The notes under the pieces are model-generated. The model was given only the letters and a program-made list of their open reading frames with translations. It ran no database searches and was not told where the DNA came from. From positions 1,178,001-1,242,000 of the forward strand of contig OX465600.1 in NCBI GenBank assembly GCA_950022295.1: 64,000 nucleotides of DNA, written 5' to 3'. The first letter of the stretch is position 1, and each line of letters begins with the position of its first letter. Source of the stretch: Bromus sterilis (lineage: Eukaryota > Streptophyta > Magnoliopsida > Poales > Poaceae). Positions 21,117-34,093 of the stretch are shown here, piece after piece. The position numbers and the translations under genes are program-made.

Positions 21117-22261
21117 TCATGTATTACTGAATCTAGGTGGAACCTCCCCTCTGCAAGCTGTTGCATAGTCTTGGGCGAGGTGTGGCGCAGCATCCTTGTG
21201 AGGGCATATGAACTTCTCAACGAACACCTTGTGGGTGGTCATTACAGCAGCATAGTAGTCCCGGTCGTGATCTAGCAATCCATTTTCCTTGAGAAATTTG
21301 ACAACGTAGTAGCGGGGTCTGAGCCGGCCCTCCAAGCTGTACGAGAGTATTGCTGGACGATAGGCAATGTATGTCGGTTCCAGACCCACCTCCGAGATGA
21401 GGAACTCGGACGTGTGCTGCAACGATTCCTTGTTCTTGGTCAGCATCATCGGAGCCTTAGAAACAGCAATGCCCACCTCGGCGTCTGACCACCGGAATGT
21501 CGTCTTCAAGAGCTGCACTTTGGCAGCTACCTTGTCCTCGTGAAAGAAAGAGACGGCGTGCAGTGCATGCCTGAACATGGGAGATCCGCGGGGCACGCCG
21601 AGTCGTTGAGCGCACGCCACCATTGTTCGGACACGCTCTGGGTTGTTGCCGAGCAGGCATGGCACGCGGAAGCAGAGCTTGGCAATATCGCAAGCACTTA
21701 GCCCGCACTGGTGCAGTAACGCGATGTTGGGCTTGACGGCACTGTGGAGGTCGCGTCCGAGGAGGCTGTTGCTGTGCTTGAGCACCCGGAGGAGGTTGTC
21801 GTAGGAGCCAAGGAGGGAGAGTAAGTAGGGCAGCTTCGAGGCGACGGATCTGCGGCGAAAGTACTTGCCGGCGAGCGGGACGAGGCGTACGATTTGTGGA
21901 CGCGAGAGACCGAGGCCGGTGAGCCCGGCGACGGCGGGGGACAAGGTTCTCTCCACGCCGGCGCAGAGGAACTTGGGATCCCTGGCAACAAGAGCCGCGA
22001 CATCAGCGGCGGAGAGGCCGAGGTCGGCGAGGAAGGCGAGGACGGCGTCGGGGTTAGTGGGAGACTTGAGGTGGGAGATCTTGGCGGAGGCCTTGGCGGC
22101 CTGTGCTGGGTGAGGCCGCAGGTGGAGACGAGGTACTCCTCCACAGCGAAGCAAGGGCTTGCAGGAACGGCGGCCGAGGAGATGAGGCGGTGGAGAGGGG
22201 AAATGGAGGCGGAGGTAGGCTGGAGCAGTTGGGTGAGGATACACCTCTGGAGGCGGAGCAT
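21117..22261 (-). CDS. mTERF family protein with a one-base frameshift
   Basis: mTERF proteins are nucleus-encoded helical-repeat proteins that act on organelle DNA or RNA. The start is at ATG 22,261 (MLRLQRCILTQLLQPTSAS, an Arg/Ser-rich organelle-targeting type N-terminus) and runs in frame to about 22,106. The frame then shifts by one base, at the point where a Q-A-Q-A-A would be expected (CAGCACAGGCC). It runs on to TGA at 21,117. The body contains the mTERF pattern of about 31-residue repeats (ADVAALVARDPKFL, SRPQIVRLVPLAGKYF, CDIAKLCFRVPCLL, AEVGIAVSKAPMML, LEPTYIAYRPAILSYSLEGRLRPRY). The size of about 381 residues suits the family. It has no intron, as is common for cereal mTERFs. It is either a pseudogene by one deletion or a sequencing error. 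An ATG at 22,244 in the body frame would lack the proper leader. Confidence 0.85.
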
Positions 22262-22753
22262 GGTATGCTGGTGTGGGCGGTGGCGCGCCGGCGCCGGCGG
22301 CGAGCGGAGAGAGGGAGCGCGGTGGAGGTTTGCGTGGTCTGGACTGGTTCGACCTTGATGCTGACCAAATGACCCCATGCGTCAGTGTCTCTCACATATA
22401 TCATCCATAAAAAAAGAGCTTTAAGGAGACTGGACTGATCACATTTCAAGATATGTTTGAATGGACGTCCATTACAAAAAATGACTCAATCGGACAATCC
22501 ATTAGAGTCTGGACCGATCACATTTCAAGATATATTTGTCTTTTACTGCACAATTAGTAACAAACTGTCAAAATATGTATGTCTTTTTTCCTAAACATCA
22601 GACGATGTCATGCCCTAGAGCTAGGTGCTGACCTCATACACGCAAAGCGTCTCCTCTACTCCCCACTTCTTCTCATGCTCTCTAGGAATCCTCCTCAACC
22701 TTATCTTTTTCTTTCCCAGGGTAAGCAAGATCCCACCTTCCTGGATTCATGTA

Positions 22754-22922
22754 CTATCTCCGTCATAGCTTACAGGGCGCGCGTGTATCCTTCGGTCGTC
22801 AATTTAATCAACATAACACAAGATATATGTTATATAAAACATCTAAAGTTTATATTTGTTATAACATATATCTTATTTTATATTAATTTACGCACGCGTC
22901 TTATAAACTGTGACGAAGATAG
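22754..22922. mobile_element. Stowaway-like MITE, 169 bp
   Basis: It is flanked by TA on both sides. The left end CTATCTCCGTCATAGCTTA matches the reverse complement of the right end (CTATCTTCGTCACAGTTTA), and the inverted similarity extends inward through GCGCGTGTA. It lies about 490 bp upstream of the mTERF start. Confidence 0.85.
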
Positions 22923-22924
22923 TA

Positions 22925-24915
22925 GGTAGGGTATTAACATTTGCCTTGTTGTGTGGATAATTGTTGGCAGATAAGGTGGCCACCGGGATAGAATATGGAG
23001 GGAGCAGGAGGAGAGGGAAAGTTGGAGGAGGTCGGTCATGGCTTCATGAAAATAATCTCTAAATCGGTTTTCTTTGGTTGATTTGCTAAAAAAGAGACTT
23101 GATAGTCGAGTGGGGTAGAAAAGTCCACTTATATGCCACATGATCCCCAAATGCAATAAATATTTTTTTGTGTTTTTCTAGTTTAATTACTAGAGTAGAG
23201 TATATCCTGATGATTGATGTCTAGAGTGTTTGGGGTGCGGACGAGTTTGCTTATCGACATTAGTGTGATAAATATTACTACCTATGCTACTCCCACTATG
23301 TAGCCTTAGATGTATATCACGTATTGCCAATACGCTTAGGTGTCTAATAAATTCAAACAATAATTAACATTAATGTAACTAATTAATGATACATATGTAA
23401 CCTGGCCAAATCTATAGAGGGGGTCTGGCCCTTGATCACTACCCTTTGGATCCGCCTTTGACGGTGCTAACCACATTTTTCTGCAGTCTCGATCCTACAC
23501 CTTCTCTAGGCTAAGCTCCGCCTCATTAAGTCCTACAAGCTCGCCTTCTTCCTCTTGTTCAATCCCTCCTCTATCCCGGTGGTATATTAAGAAGCTGACA
23601 GAGCCCTAGGATTCATATTCAAAGATTCACCGACATTATGTTTATGTTTTAAGTCTCGTTTTGATTCCTATCACAAGTGATACCACTTTGGTGCCAAATA
23701 CAAAACACACATGCATAATGAGTTGATTGTTAAAAACGCATAAACTGAGAGACCTACTTGAACATAAAAGAGCATGAGAAAATAGAACAACCCCTTGCAA
23801 ACACCTAACAAAACTCTAAAACATTGTATATTTTTTTATCCATAGGATAGGCAAGCATATGCTCTAGAAGTTACAGTTTATCCTTAAATGTTAACATATG
23901 CAAACAAGCACTCTATAAAACTCTCTTAAAATATTTAGTAAAAATATATTCTTTAGAGCATTCTGCCAAGATATTTAAAGGGCACCAATATAGACCATAA
24001 TACATGCATATATGCAATTATTTATTTGAGATACAAATTAAAGTGTTAATGTACACATTTTATTTTTATTTTCCTCTTGGTTTTGGAGATACTTTACTGA
24101 ATAAAATCTTTCCAAAGAAACAATGCGTCAAAAGTGAAATAACTATTGTAACTTATGTTTTGAAATAATGTTAAATTATACGATGTCCTTTTCCAATGAC
24201 AAATAATATATTGTATAAAACAATAATGCATCTTAAATATTGAGGTCTAAGACAAAAAGATAAATTTTATTGAGTGTAATAGAAAAATATAGTTAAATTA
24301 CCAACAATGCTACATTAACGGAAATTTAAGGGGGTTTTATAGGATGTTTTTGATTTAGCAAACTGTGGTTGGTTACAACTTAGGAAGGCCCTCACCCAGC
24401 TGAAATTCAGGGGTGCAGAGTATTGTAAAGAATTTTGGAAGATCCGTAAAACATATGTAACTAGCATGTATGTTTACGAAGATCCAAATCGAATCCCAAG
24501 CTTAGATGGACCCGAAATCCCCACCACATGTCCTCTTAGAGATCCTCTCGCTCATTGTGACAGAGCTTGTTGCGGGGAGCTCACCGGAGTGGGTTCCTCT
24601 TATAATTGAGGGGTGAGATAGGTTACCTAGGTTGAATGGATGACACACGTGAGAGGAATAACACGGAGGAGCCGTCATGATGTCGACGTCGAATTCGTAT
24701 GCGTGGTGGAGCTACTCGCCGGGGTTGGAGGCGAAGACCGAGAGAAGGGAGCCTAGTGGCTCGGATAGTTGATTAGCAGAGGAGGACACCGGTGGAGGTA
24801 GGTGGTTCTTGGAGCTCGCTTCCAAGGCGGACACGATGGGTCACCAAGTACAGCGCCCGCCGTGGTGCACATAGCGGTGGAGAGAAGCAAAGTTAATACT
24901 CGACCAGGGTTGCAT
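22925..24915. other. Intergenic, AT-rich; no gene recognised
   Basis: The sequence is mostly AT-rich with stops in all frames. A segment near 24,360-24,440 (GGCCCTCACCCAGCTGAAATTCAGGGG) loosely resembles 36,780-36,810 (GGGCCCCACCCCCACTGAAAATCAGGGGG), perhaps the ends of one decayed repeat family. The interval 24,520-24,900 is more GC-rich but shows no motif. Confidence 0.3.
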
Positions 24916-25468
24916 GCATGTGTTGGGATACGAGGCAGAAAACACAAAAAATTTCACACCTACGGTACCCGAACCCAAGATCTATGCTATGGCGATGTAA
25001 AGTAACGGAGGGAATCGGTATTCATACCTTTGAAGACCGAAAGAGGGAAACGTTCTTGCGAACGTGGTTGGCGTAGACTCAGAACTATGCCCTCCCTGTC
25101 GTGTAGAAGACCACCACCGGCGAGGATGACTCCCGGTAAACCTCCAGCGACGAAGTAGCACCACAGGTGTAGTGCCTCGAAGAGATTATACACGTACGGT
25201 ACAATCGATGTTCCTCCCGGGCCCCGAACCAGGCGAGCAGCGGAAGAAAGACGGCTACGGATCCCGACTCCAGCAGAGCGACGGCCTGCCTTATGGTGGA
25301 GAACTCCAATCCTGGTGCAGACTCCAAACAAGGGGAGTCCACTTCCGGGAAGGAGAAGGAGGAAGAAGGAGATATTGGTGTGTTGGGAAAAGGGGGGTCT
25401 ACCCCTCCTTATATAGGCCAAGGGGGGGGTGTGATCCTCCTCCCCTCCCCCATGTGGGACTAAACCCC

Positions 25469-25904
25469 TGTCGAGGATCGGCCCCGGCAAATCCCATGGT
25501 CAGGGACCTTGGGTTAGTTGGAGAGGACACAGGTTGGACGATAAGCTCGTCGGCAAACAGGAGGACACACTTCCTGCTCGATATATTGATTGTGGAGAAG
25601 TTACAGGGGATGCCAAAGCAGATGCGCTCTAGGCTAGGGTTACAGGCGATGTATTATTTCCCTCCTCTATGCGTTGCCCCTCCTGGTCTTTATATAGTAG
25701 ACCAGGTCTCGGGGAATCAATATCCAATTACAGGTAATCTAACCCTAGCTTGTACGGCAATTCCCCGCACCTTCCTTGTCAGTCGAGGACTCCCAATGTT
25801 GGTGCCATCTAATCGGGCCAAGGCGAGTCCGGCAGTAGCTCCGTGGGCCTTCAATGACACCGGGTAGGCCCATTAGTAGGAGTCGTGGGGTCACCCCCTC
25901 GTCA
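25469..25904 (-). repeat. 3' LTR of the nested element
   Basis: This 436-bp LTR is almost identical to 27,465-27,900. Differences seen include GGTTGG/TGTTGG near 25,532, CAAACAGG/CAAATAGG near 25,555 and AATATCC/AATCTCC near 25,719. Confidence 0.9.
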
Positions 25905-26515
25905 GTAGCCCCCGAGTGCCTGGGGGACTCGAGTTCGTCTTCATGCGTCCGTGTCTTTTATGTGCGGTGCACCCGCGGTCACTGGCAGCATGGTGGCCAT
26001 GACAAAACCTGTTTCGAGGGATGCTAAGAAGAAAGGGCCCAAGGAGTCGACGGATCGAGCCTTGGTGAATTGCGCTAGTGGCAAATACCTCGATCGCCCA
26101 ATCAAACCCATGTCCCTCGACATGAGCTTGGAATACTGGAGCATAGCAAAAGTTCGGCCGCTTCAGGTCTTACGGTGTTCATTTGCCGCCAGTTGGTTGC
26201 GTAGCCTAAGGCGCGTCCGCCCGGCTTTATACTTCATGCGCAGCGCATGGAAAGGTTGGGAGTGAAATCGCTCTTCGGCAAGTCCCAGCCCGGCCGAACT
26301 CCGCAGCGGGGTATTACCTACACGCTAGTCTTGCGTGGCATCTGGGCACAGTGTGTCGTGGTTCCAGGAATAGGTGTGTTTTTGAGGCGCGGAGCCTTAT
26401 AGCATTTCACCCACTTGGAACACATCATCAAGTGAGCTGTTCACTCATCTCACTCGCGGAGCTTGTTTCGAGTGCTCGGGCGAGGAATCCTTCTGCGAGT
26501 GATTACTCGAAAGTT

Positions 26516-26710
26516 GTTTTGAGTTTCCTTCAGAGGTGAGGGAGCACCCGGGACTCTTAAGGGTGCGAGTGGTCACTCGAGCACCTTGTGGGTTCATAGG
26601 TGAGGGAGCACCTATGACTCTAGTGCGTGCGAGTGATCACTGGAGCACCTTGCTAATCTTCAGATGAGTGAGCACCTGGGGACTCTCGAGATGGGCTCCT
26701 CCCGATGGGA
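26516..26710 (+). repeat. Three-copy tandem repeat, about 64 bp, inside the nested element
   Basis: Units (GTGAGGGAGCACC...GACTCT...GTGCGAGTG(G/A)TCACT(C/G)GAGCACCTT) start near 26,536, 26,600 and 26,663. The GCGAGTGATCACTCG portion is near-palindromic. It lies on the 3' side of the internal region, near the polypurine tract. Confidence 0.6.
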
Positions 26711-27464
26711 GTGAGATGGTTTTTTTATGGAAAAGGATCTGATAGGATTTCTGGGTTTCGGTGGCATTCTGATAAGCTTTACTTGCGATGGGACGTTGGT
26801 TGGTGTTCTGCTTTTCTGTCAGGATAACCACGTCGCTGTGTGGTTATTGTCATAGATGCTTTGGCAGTGAACCGTCTTTTCATCTTGACCGGTCATAATG
26901 ATGAGCTCGGTGGCGTGCGAGCGGCGCCTGTTAGGTTCCCGAAGCGCGCGTTTCCAACGCGCGTGGTTTGATGGCGGTATGAACAGCGCGCCCCATGGGT
27001 GAGCATCTTTTGGCCTCGGATTTTGAAGCATTGGCGTGGTTTTTGATTTCTGGATTAAGTGCGCGCCTCCTGGGTCGTCGATTCCTCCTTTGGCGGCGAT
27101 ATTCTTGGTTGCTGGTGTCATGCTCGTAGCCATTGTCGTGATGCTCGGCGGGTGCTCGGGTGGTGGTGGGCCGTCGAAAGACCTGCGGGTCTCCTCGAGT
27201 GGGACTCCTGCGTAGGGGTTCCTTGCGGCTCTTCTGGATCGCCGGTTCCTTCGTTGCTGACGCCGTGTTTGGTTGCCTCCACTGTACTGGGTCCGATATG
27301 GTTGCGACTCGATCGGGACTGTTGGGACGGCGAAGATGTTTGCCGTGACATTGAATCCTTCGAGTGGGTTGGGCCCGGCTCTTGCCCTTGAGTTGCGATT
27401 TGCTGAAGATGGAACCGCCGAGATCGTAATTCCAACCTGTGTGGTTCCCACAGACGGCGCCAAT

Positions 27465-27900
27465 TGTCGAGGATCGGCCCCGGCAAATCCCATGGTCAGG
27501 GACCTTGGGTTAGTTGGAGAGGACACATGTTGGACGATAAGCTCGTCGGCAAATAGGAGGACACACTTCCTGCTCGATATATTGATTGTGGAGAAGTTAC
27601 AGGGGATGCCAAAGCAGATGCGCTCTAGGCTAGGGTTACAGGCGATGTATTATTTCCCTCCTCTATGCGTTGCCCCTCCTGGTCTTTATATAGTAGACCA
27701 GGTCTCGGGGAATCAATCTCCAATTACAGGTAATCTAACCCTAGCTTGTACGGCAAGTCCCCGCACCTTCCTTGTCAGTCGAGGACTCCCAATGTTGGTG
27801 CCATCTAATCGGGCCAAGGCGAGTCCGGCGGTAGCTCGGTGGGCCTTCAATGACACCGGGTAGGCCCATTAGTAGGACTCGTGGGGTCACCCCCTCGTCA
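27465..27900 (-). repeat. 5' LTR of the nested element
   Basis: This 436-bp LTR begins TGACGAGGGGGTGACC on the minus strand and ends CCTCGACA, followed at 27,464 by the primer-binding site. Confidence 0.9.
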
Positions 27901-29102
27901 ACCCCCAAGGGGGGGAGGTGCGCCGGCCATAGGGGGGGATGGGCCCCACCCTTGGCGCCAAGCCCAAGGGGGGAAACCCCCTCCTCCCCTAATGGGCCCC
28001 ATGGGCCCATATAGCCTTTTCCCATTTTTTTAATTTTTTTAATATGTTTTAAATATTTAATTCAGATAATTAAATAATAAAACATTATTAAAACAATTAA
28101 ACTTTATTTTTGAACTATTCAAAATGTCCGGAAACCATTCCGTCCTCCTCCGGAACTATTCCGGTGATTTCTCCTATTTCACTGATTGATCCCGTAACTG
28201 TCCTATGCATCGATTGCCCTTAAGTGTAACACCCTAGCGGTCCGGGAAATAGCAGACATGGTCGAGACTCTACTCATTGACCAATGACTAGTCAGTTGGA
28301 CCTGGTTACAATCCTTGACAGCCCCTGCGCTTCCATCGAATGAACTTCGATCGCTTTTGGTAACCGTTAACGATACGACGTAATCCCTTTGTGCTGCGGT
28401 ACTTTGTTTGTCCGAGGTTTGATCGTCGGTATCCTACATACCGTGTTCACATCTCGTTCACAACAAACAACTTCTCTCGTCCATGATCATTGCATCTCTT
28501 GTGACCTAGTCACGTCCTTCCAAGGTGTTGATGCAATATCACCGAGTGGGCCCAGAGTACCTGTCCTGTCACAAGGACTGACAAATCCCGCTCTGATCTA
28601 TTAACATACTCATCAACCATCTATTTCGGAATACCCAAAGTGCACCGTTATATCCAGCATATTTCAGTCAGGCGGTGGGATACAAATCAAAGTCTCCTCA
28701 TAGATGGTAATTACGTATGATCATTACGGTCTAAGGACTAAGCCATACGTTACAAAGTCATAGCACCGCTGAACTATGTGACTCGATCACATTGCAATAC
28801 TTTAGGTGGGTGTACGTCCATAACATCATTCCCCTTAATGATATGACCTCATTTTCAATGGACTTAAGTGTCGCCATGATCAGGAAAGCTTGATTAATCA
28901 ATTGCCCAATGAGATAGTTTATCCGAGTTAAACTACGGACCATGTTTTATACTACACCTGTATTAGTATTTCCAAGTAATACAGTTATAGCACAGTATAA
29001 AACGTATTATGAACAAAACGGATATGTGACAAATATCTTTATTAATTTGTCTCTAGGGCACATATCCAACAGTCTCCCACTTGCACTAGAGTAAAAATTA
29101 CA

Positions 29103-32100
29103 CTAGTTTACATCAGGTATGTATCTAACACCAATGGTCTCTTGGTGTTCTTTAAACTTGCCCTGTGGAAGAGGTTTAGTCATCGGGTCTGCTGCGTTCA
29201 GATCCGTATGTATCTTGTGAATCCTAGTGTGTCCATCCCTGACGTAGTCTCTCGTCACATGGAACTTTCGGAGGATGTACTTGGCTGTAGAGTGAGTTCT
29301 TGGCTCCTTCGCGTTAGCAATGGCACCCGTGTTGTCGCAGAAGATCCCCACGGGGTCAGTGCAACTGGGAAAGACGTCAAGCTCGATCACGAACTTCTTC
29401 AGCCACAGCGCCTCGTTTGACGCTTCGCAAGCGGCAATATACTCCGACTCCATTGAAGATTGGGCGACGACTGACTGTTTGCCGCTCCTCTAGCTAATTG
29501 CGCCACCGTTCAACATGAAAACATATCCCGTCTGGGATTTCGAGTCATCTAGGTCTGAGCCGAGGCTTGCGTCAACGTAACCTTTTACGGTGAGCTCCTC
29601 ATCAACTCCTCCATAAACGAGAAAAAGATCCTTGGTTCTTCTTAAGTATTTAAGGATGTTCTTTACTGCTGTCCAGTGAGCCATTCCCGGGTTACTCTGG
29701 TAGCGATTAGTCATACTAATGGCCAGCGCTAAATCCGGTCTCGTACATAACATAGCATACATGAGAGAACCTATGGCTGAGGCATAGGTCTTTGAGGACA
29801 TCTCCTCTTTCTCTTTTGCTGTGGTTGGGCATTGAGTCACGCTTAATTTGACACCTTTTATAACTGGCAAGAGACCTCTCTTGGAGTCATCCATTTTGAA
29901 CCTTTTCAATATCTTGTCAATATAAGTGTTCTGACTCAAGGCCAACCGTCGATTAGGTCTATCTCTAGATCTTAATCCCCAATATGTACGCAGCTTCACC
30001 AAGGTCCTTCATGGAAAATTGTCCATTCAGATATTCCTTTACTTCCTCTAAGAATTTCTTATCGTTCCCTATTAGTAATATGTCATCTACATATAACACA
30101 AGAAATGCTACAGAGCTCCCACTCAGTTTCTTATAGACGCAGAACTCTTCGACGTTTTGGACAAATCCAAAAGCTTTAATGACCTCATCAAATCGAAGAT
30201 TCCAGCTCCGAGATGCTTGCTTCAACCCATAGATGGACCGTTGAAGCTTGCAAACCTTACCAGCGTTCCTTGGATCGACAAACCCCTCTGGTTGCATCAT
30301 ATACAACTCTTCCTCAATGTTGCCATTTAGGAATGCAGTTTTCACATCCATCTGCCATATCTCGTAATCATGATATGCAGCTATTGCTAGTAGGATCCGA
30401 ATAGACTTTATCATCACTACAGGAGAGAACGTCTCCTCGTAGTCAACTCCTTGAATTTGTCGGAAACCCTTCGCGACAAGTTGAGCTTTGTAGACAGATA
30501 CGTTTCCGTCTGCGTCAGTCTTTTTCTTGAAAATCCATTTATTCTCGACGGCCTTGCGGTCCTCGGTAATATCCACCAAAGTCCATACTTTGTTGGTGTA
30601 CATGGAGTCTATTTCGGATTTCATGGCTTCAAGCCATTTCTCGGACTCGGGTCCCTCCATTGCTTCTTTTTAACTTGTAGGTTTATCCGACTCATCAGCC
30701 TAGATTGCATTCACAAGCTATCCGTAAAACTCAGTAGGTTGACGGACTCTTGATGACCTACGGGGCATAAAAGGTTCCTCTTCATTCTCATCATGATCAT
30801 CATTAATGTCATGATCGTTATGAATGTCGTTCTGGCCATTCTCTTCAGCTCCCACTGTGGAAGATGGTTCCAGAACAATTTCCGTAGCCGTTTCTTCCAA
30901 TTGGAGTGATTGGTCAGTCACTTCATCGAGGTCTATTTTCCTCCCACTCAACTCTTTCGCGAGAAACTCCTTCTCAAGAAAGTGTCCCGTCTTGGCAACA
31001 AACGTTTTGCTGTCAGACTTGTTGTAGAAGGTGTATCCACAAGTTTCCTTGGGATATCCCACAAAGATGCACTTATCCGCCTTCGATTCAAGTTTGTCAG
31101 GCTGTAGTTTCCTAACATAAGCCTCACAACCCAAAATCTTCAGGTGAGACAACTTAGGTTTTGTGCCATGCCATTCTTAAAATGGTGTTGTCTTTACGGA
31201 TTTGGATGGTGCCCTATTAAGAATATGAACGGCAGTTTCTAATGCATACCCCCAGAATGACAGGCAAATCAGTATGAGACATCATCGATCGTACACTATC
31301 CAATAGGGTTTTATTACGTCGCTCAGCCACACCGTTTCTCTGAGGTGTGCCTGCCGGTGTAAGCTGTGGTACTATGCCACAAGACTTCAGATGATTGCCA
31401 AACTCGTGACTAAAATACTCGCCACCTCGATCCGATCGAAGGTGCTTGATTTTTCTTCCGAGTTGATTTTCGACCTCATTCTGAAATTCCTTGAACTTTT
31501 CAAAGGTTTCAGACTTGTGCTTCATCAATTAAATATACCCATATCTACTTAAGTCATCAGTAAAGGTTACGAAGTAACGAAGACCATTGCGAGTGGGGAC
31601 GTTCATGGGTCCACATACATCCGAGTGTATGATCCCCAATAAGACATCCGCACGCTCCATTATGTCATTGAATGGAGTCTTTGTCATTTTGCCCATGAGG
31701 CATTGTTCACATGTATCAAGGGATCCAAAATCCAATGACTCAAGAAGTCCATCCTTATGGAGCTTCTCCATGCGTTTTATACCAATATGACCAAGTCGGC
31801 AATGCCACATCATCATGTGATCTTCATCATTCTTCAATCTTTTGGCCCAATATTGTTAATGTGACACACGTCACCATCGAGATCAAGTACGAATAAACCA
31901 TGCAACTCCAGTGCGTGAACATAAAACATTTCATCCTTATAAATCGAACAACCAATTGTATCAGACTTAAAAGAATAGTGGTCTCGCTTCAAGCAAGAGC
32001 CACTAACGATGTTCACACTCAACGCGGGTACATAGTAGCAATTATTCAGAACTAAAACCAATCCCGAAGGGAGACTAAGATGCTTCGTGCCGACCGCCAA

Positions 32101-32469
32101 GACCTCAATCCGACAGCCATTCCCCACGCGCATCGTCACTTCATCTTTGAGCAAGCGTCTCCTATTCCTTAGTCCCTGAATGGAACTAGAAATATGAGCG
32201 ACAGATCCTGTATCAAATATCCAGGATGTGTTCCCGACGCTTGTCAAGAGAAGATCAACAATATGTATATCAAATATACCTTCGTCTCTCTTGGCGACCT
32301 TGCCAGCCTTCTTGTCCTTTAGGTACTTGGGACAGTTGCGTTTCCAGTGACCTTCACCCTTGCAGTAGAAGCACTCTACTCCGTGTTTAGGCTTGGGTGC
32401 CTTGGGAGGAGCGGCAACTGACTTGCCATCCCTGTTGGGGCCACCTCTCTTGGCCTTCTCCCGCCTGCT
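29103..32469 (-). pseudogene. pol of the older copia element (protease, integrase, RT, RNase H), decayed
   Basis: Reading from high to low coordinates: CCHC knuckle (about 32,330-32,385), protease WIFDTGSVAHIS (about 32,200), integrase zinc site WHCRLGHIG...CEQC (about 31,700-31,830) and core (DRGGEY near 31,430), RT with YVDD (about 30,080) and RNase H (from about 29,450). Against the sister copy it has a 1-bp loss near 31,853, TAA near 31,529, a 2-bp loss near 31,257, TAA near 31,180, TAG near 30,718, a 2-bp loss near 29,966 and TAG near 29,491. Several changes are C-to-T or G-to-A, as expected for old methylated repeats. Confidence 0.9.
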
Positions 32470-33129
32470 TCACTTCTTGAAGTCAGTGGTCTTGTTGACC
32501 ATGAAGACGGCGTGCTCCTTCTTGATCTCAACCTCGGCGCTCTTCAGCATGGCGAACAACTCAGAAGTGGTTTTGGTCATCCCCTGCATGTTGTAGTTCA
32601 GCACAAAGCCTTTGTAGCTAGGGGGAAGCGACTGCAACACCCTATCAACGGCAAGTTCATCTGGAATCTGGCATTCCAGAGCATTCAAGCGCTGAACGTA
32701 GCCAGACATTTTGACTACGTGCTCACTCACGCTGCCGTGCTCGTCCATCTTTGCTGAGAAGAAGGCTTCAGAAGCCTCGTACCGTTCAGCCCTGGCTTGA
32801 GGTGCGAAGACCGCCTTGAGGTCGGTGATAATCTCATATGCACCCATCCTCTCAAAGCGTTTCTGTAGCTCAGCCTCCATGGAGTAGAGCATGCCACTCT
32901 GGACAAGGTTGTAATCATCAGTCCTGGAGAGATAGACATTCTTCTCGTCTTGACTGGCATCATCTGCTGGTGCGTCACCTAACGCGTCCTCTAGTACGTA
33001 TGCCATTTTGAGGGGAACGAGGAGAATCCTTAGGGTGCGGAACCAGTTGGTGAAGTTTTTCCCATCTGTTTTTAGTTTATCTTTCTCTAGGAATGATCCT
33101 AAGTTCAACGAGGGGCGAGGTGCTGCCAT
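32470..33129 (-). pseudogene. gag of the older copia element
   Basis: The frame is open from ATG 33,129 for 219 codons (UBN2-type gag, FTNWFRTLRILLVPLK near the start). It ends at a TGA where the sister copy has TCA (KKS), just before the basic stretch that leads to the zinc knuckle. The gag product normally forms the virus-like particle that packages element RNA in the cytoplasm. Confidence 0.85.
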
Positions 33130-34079
33130 CTACAAGGTTGATTCACAAGGATACATATTTAGACTTTTGTTCATAATGTGGAGTTTCAATTTAATCTCAA
33201 AATTCTAGAAAGCTCCCACTTAGATAAACACCTCTCAATTTAACTAAGTGATTACACAATCCCAGCCCCATACCTTCCCCGATCTTCACGGCCATCAGTA
33301 TGCGAACCAGGTAGGCCTCTAAGCCAATCACATCAGGCATGTGACTCGTGCTCGACCTTTCGGTCTTCTGTGTTCCAGGCCCGCATCTACATACGTCAAG
33401 CCTGCCAATCGAACCTTGATGTTAGCTGTTCAGCAAGGCCATATCTGCATATGCCAGGCTTGCCGAACCCAACCTCATGCGAGCTCGTTTAATATGTAGG
33501 ACAACTCTGGTATGTACGGAGCATCAAGCCATATGGGAGAACCTTCCAGGCGGTGCCCACCAAGGGAGAACACAATGTTGGTATTGTGAGAGATGGTCCT
33601 GTTTTGTGCTACCGTCGATATATCTAGCATACTAGCATAAAATCGGAAGAAAAACTATAAATCATACAACCTATGATCCCCCTTCATGCAAAGCAAAGTT
33701 AGACGCCTTTCTACTTTAGTTTGTGCAAGTTTTACGTGGCTGCTAGGGGTTTCGAGAGAGATAACCGTTTCTATCCTGCGAAAAACATGCCACAACACCG
33801 TCTCCCATCCGTCTCTATTACACCCCTGTCAGGGCCCTCCGTTGCAAACATCTTCGCATCGCTAATGCAGAGAGACAGACACCCCCAGCCACTTTATATG
33901 GTACAAGCCATATGTCAAGCGTGGAACCAGTCTCGCGTAAACGCGTAAGGTCGGTCGGGGGCCGCTTCATCAAACATTGCCGCAACGCTAAATGAGTACA
34001 CGTGGGAGGGTAACGAATGAAGATTCGATGCCCACATCCTAGATGTGTTCTATCCGTACAATACATCTACGCATAGCTA

Positions 34080-34093
34080 GCTCATGATACCAC
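34080..34093 (-). promoter_or_regulatory. Primer-binding site of the older copia element
   Basis: TGGTATCATGAGC on the minus strand lies one base after the LTR end. It is similar to the initiator tRNA-Met primer site of copia elements. Confidence 0.8.

Larger units (their letters stand above)
25469..27900 (-). mobile_element. Small non-autonomous LTR element nested in the copia LTR
   Basis: This 2,432-bp element is flanked by ACCCC (25,464-25,468 and 27,901-27,905). It has two 436-bp LTRs (25,469-25,904 and 27,465-27,900), TG...CA on the minus strand, and 1,560 bp between them. On the minus strand the right LTR is followed by TTGGCGCCGTCTGTGGGAAC, a primer site like that of many plant gypsy elements. 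The other LTR is preceded by the purine-rich CGGGGGCTAC. A CTATATAAAG promoter element lies in each LTR. The internal ORF (to about 26,819) is Arg/Pro-rich with no RT, integrase or protease motif, so the element must depend on a partner. Confidence 0.9.
24921..29071 (-). repeat. 3' LTR of the older copia element, split by a nested insertion
   Basis: The LTR is about 1,714 bp once the nested element (25,469-27,900) and one copy of its 5-bp duplication are removed. A TATA-type sequence (CTATATAAGG in element orientation) is at about 25,412-25,421. The polypurine tract adjoins at 29,072-29,086. Confidence 0.9.

Noticed and set aside
21894..22358. Plus-strand GC-rich ORF over the mTERF 5' end
   Set aside because: Mirror of the mTERF gene; no motif.
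27465..27900. The two 436-bp LTR copies as two solo LTRs
   Set aside because: They share one duplication (ACCCC) on the outer flanks only, and a primer site and polypurine tract are inside, so they are one element.
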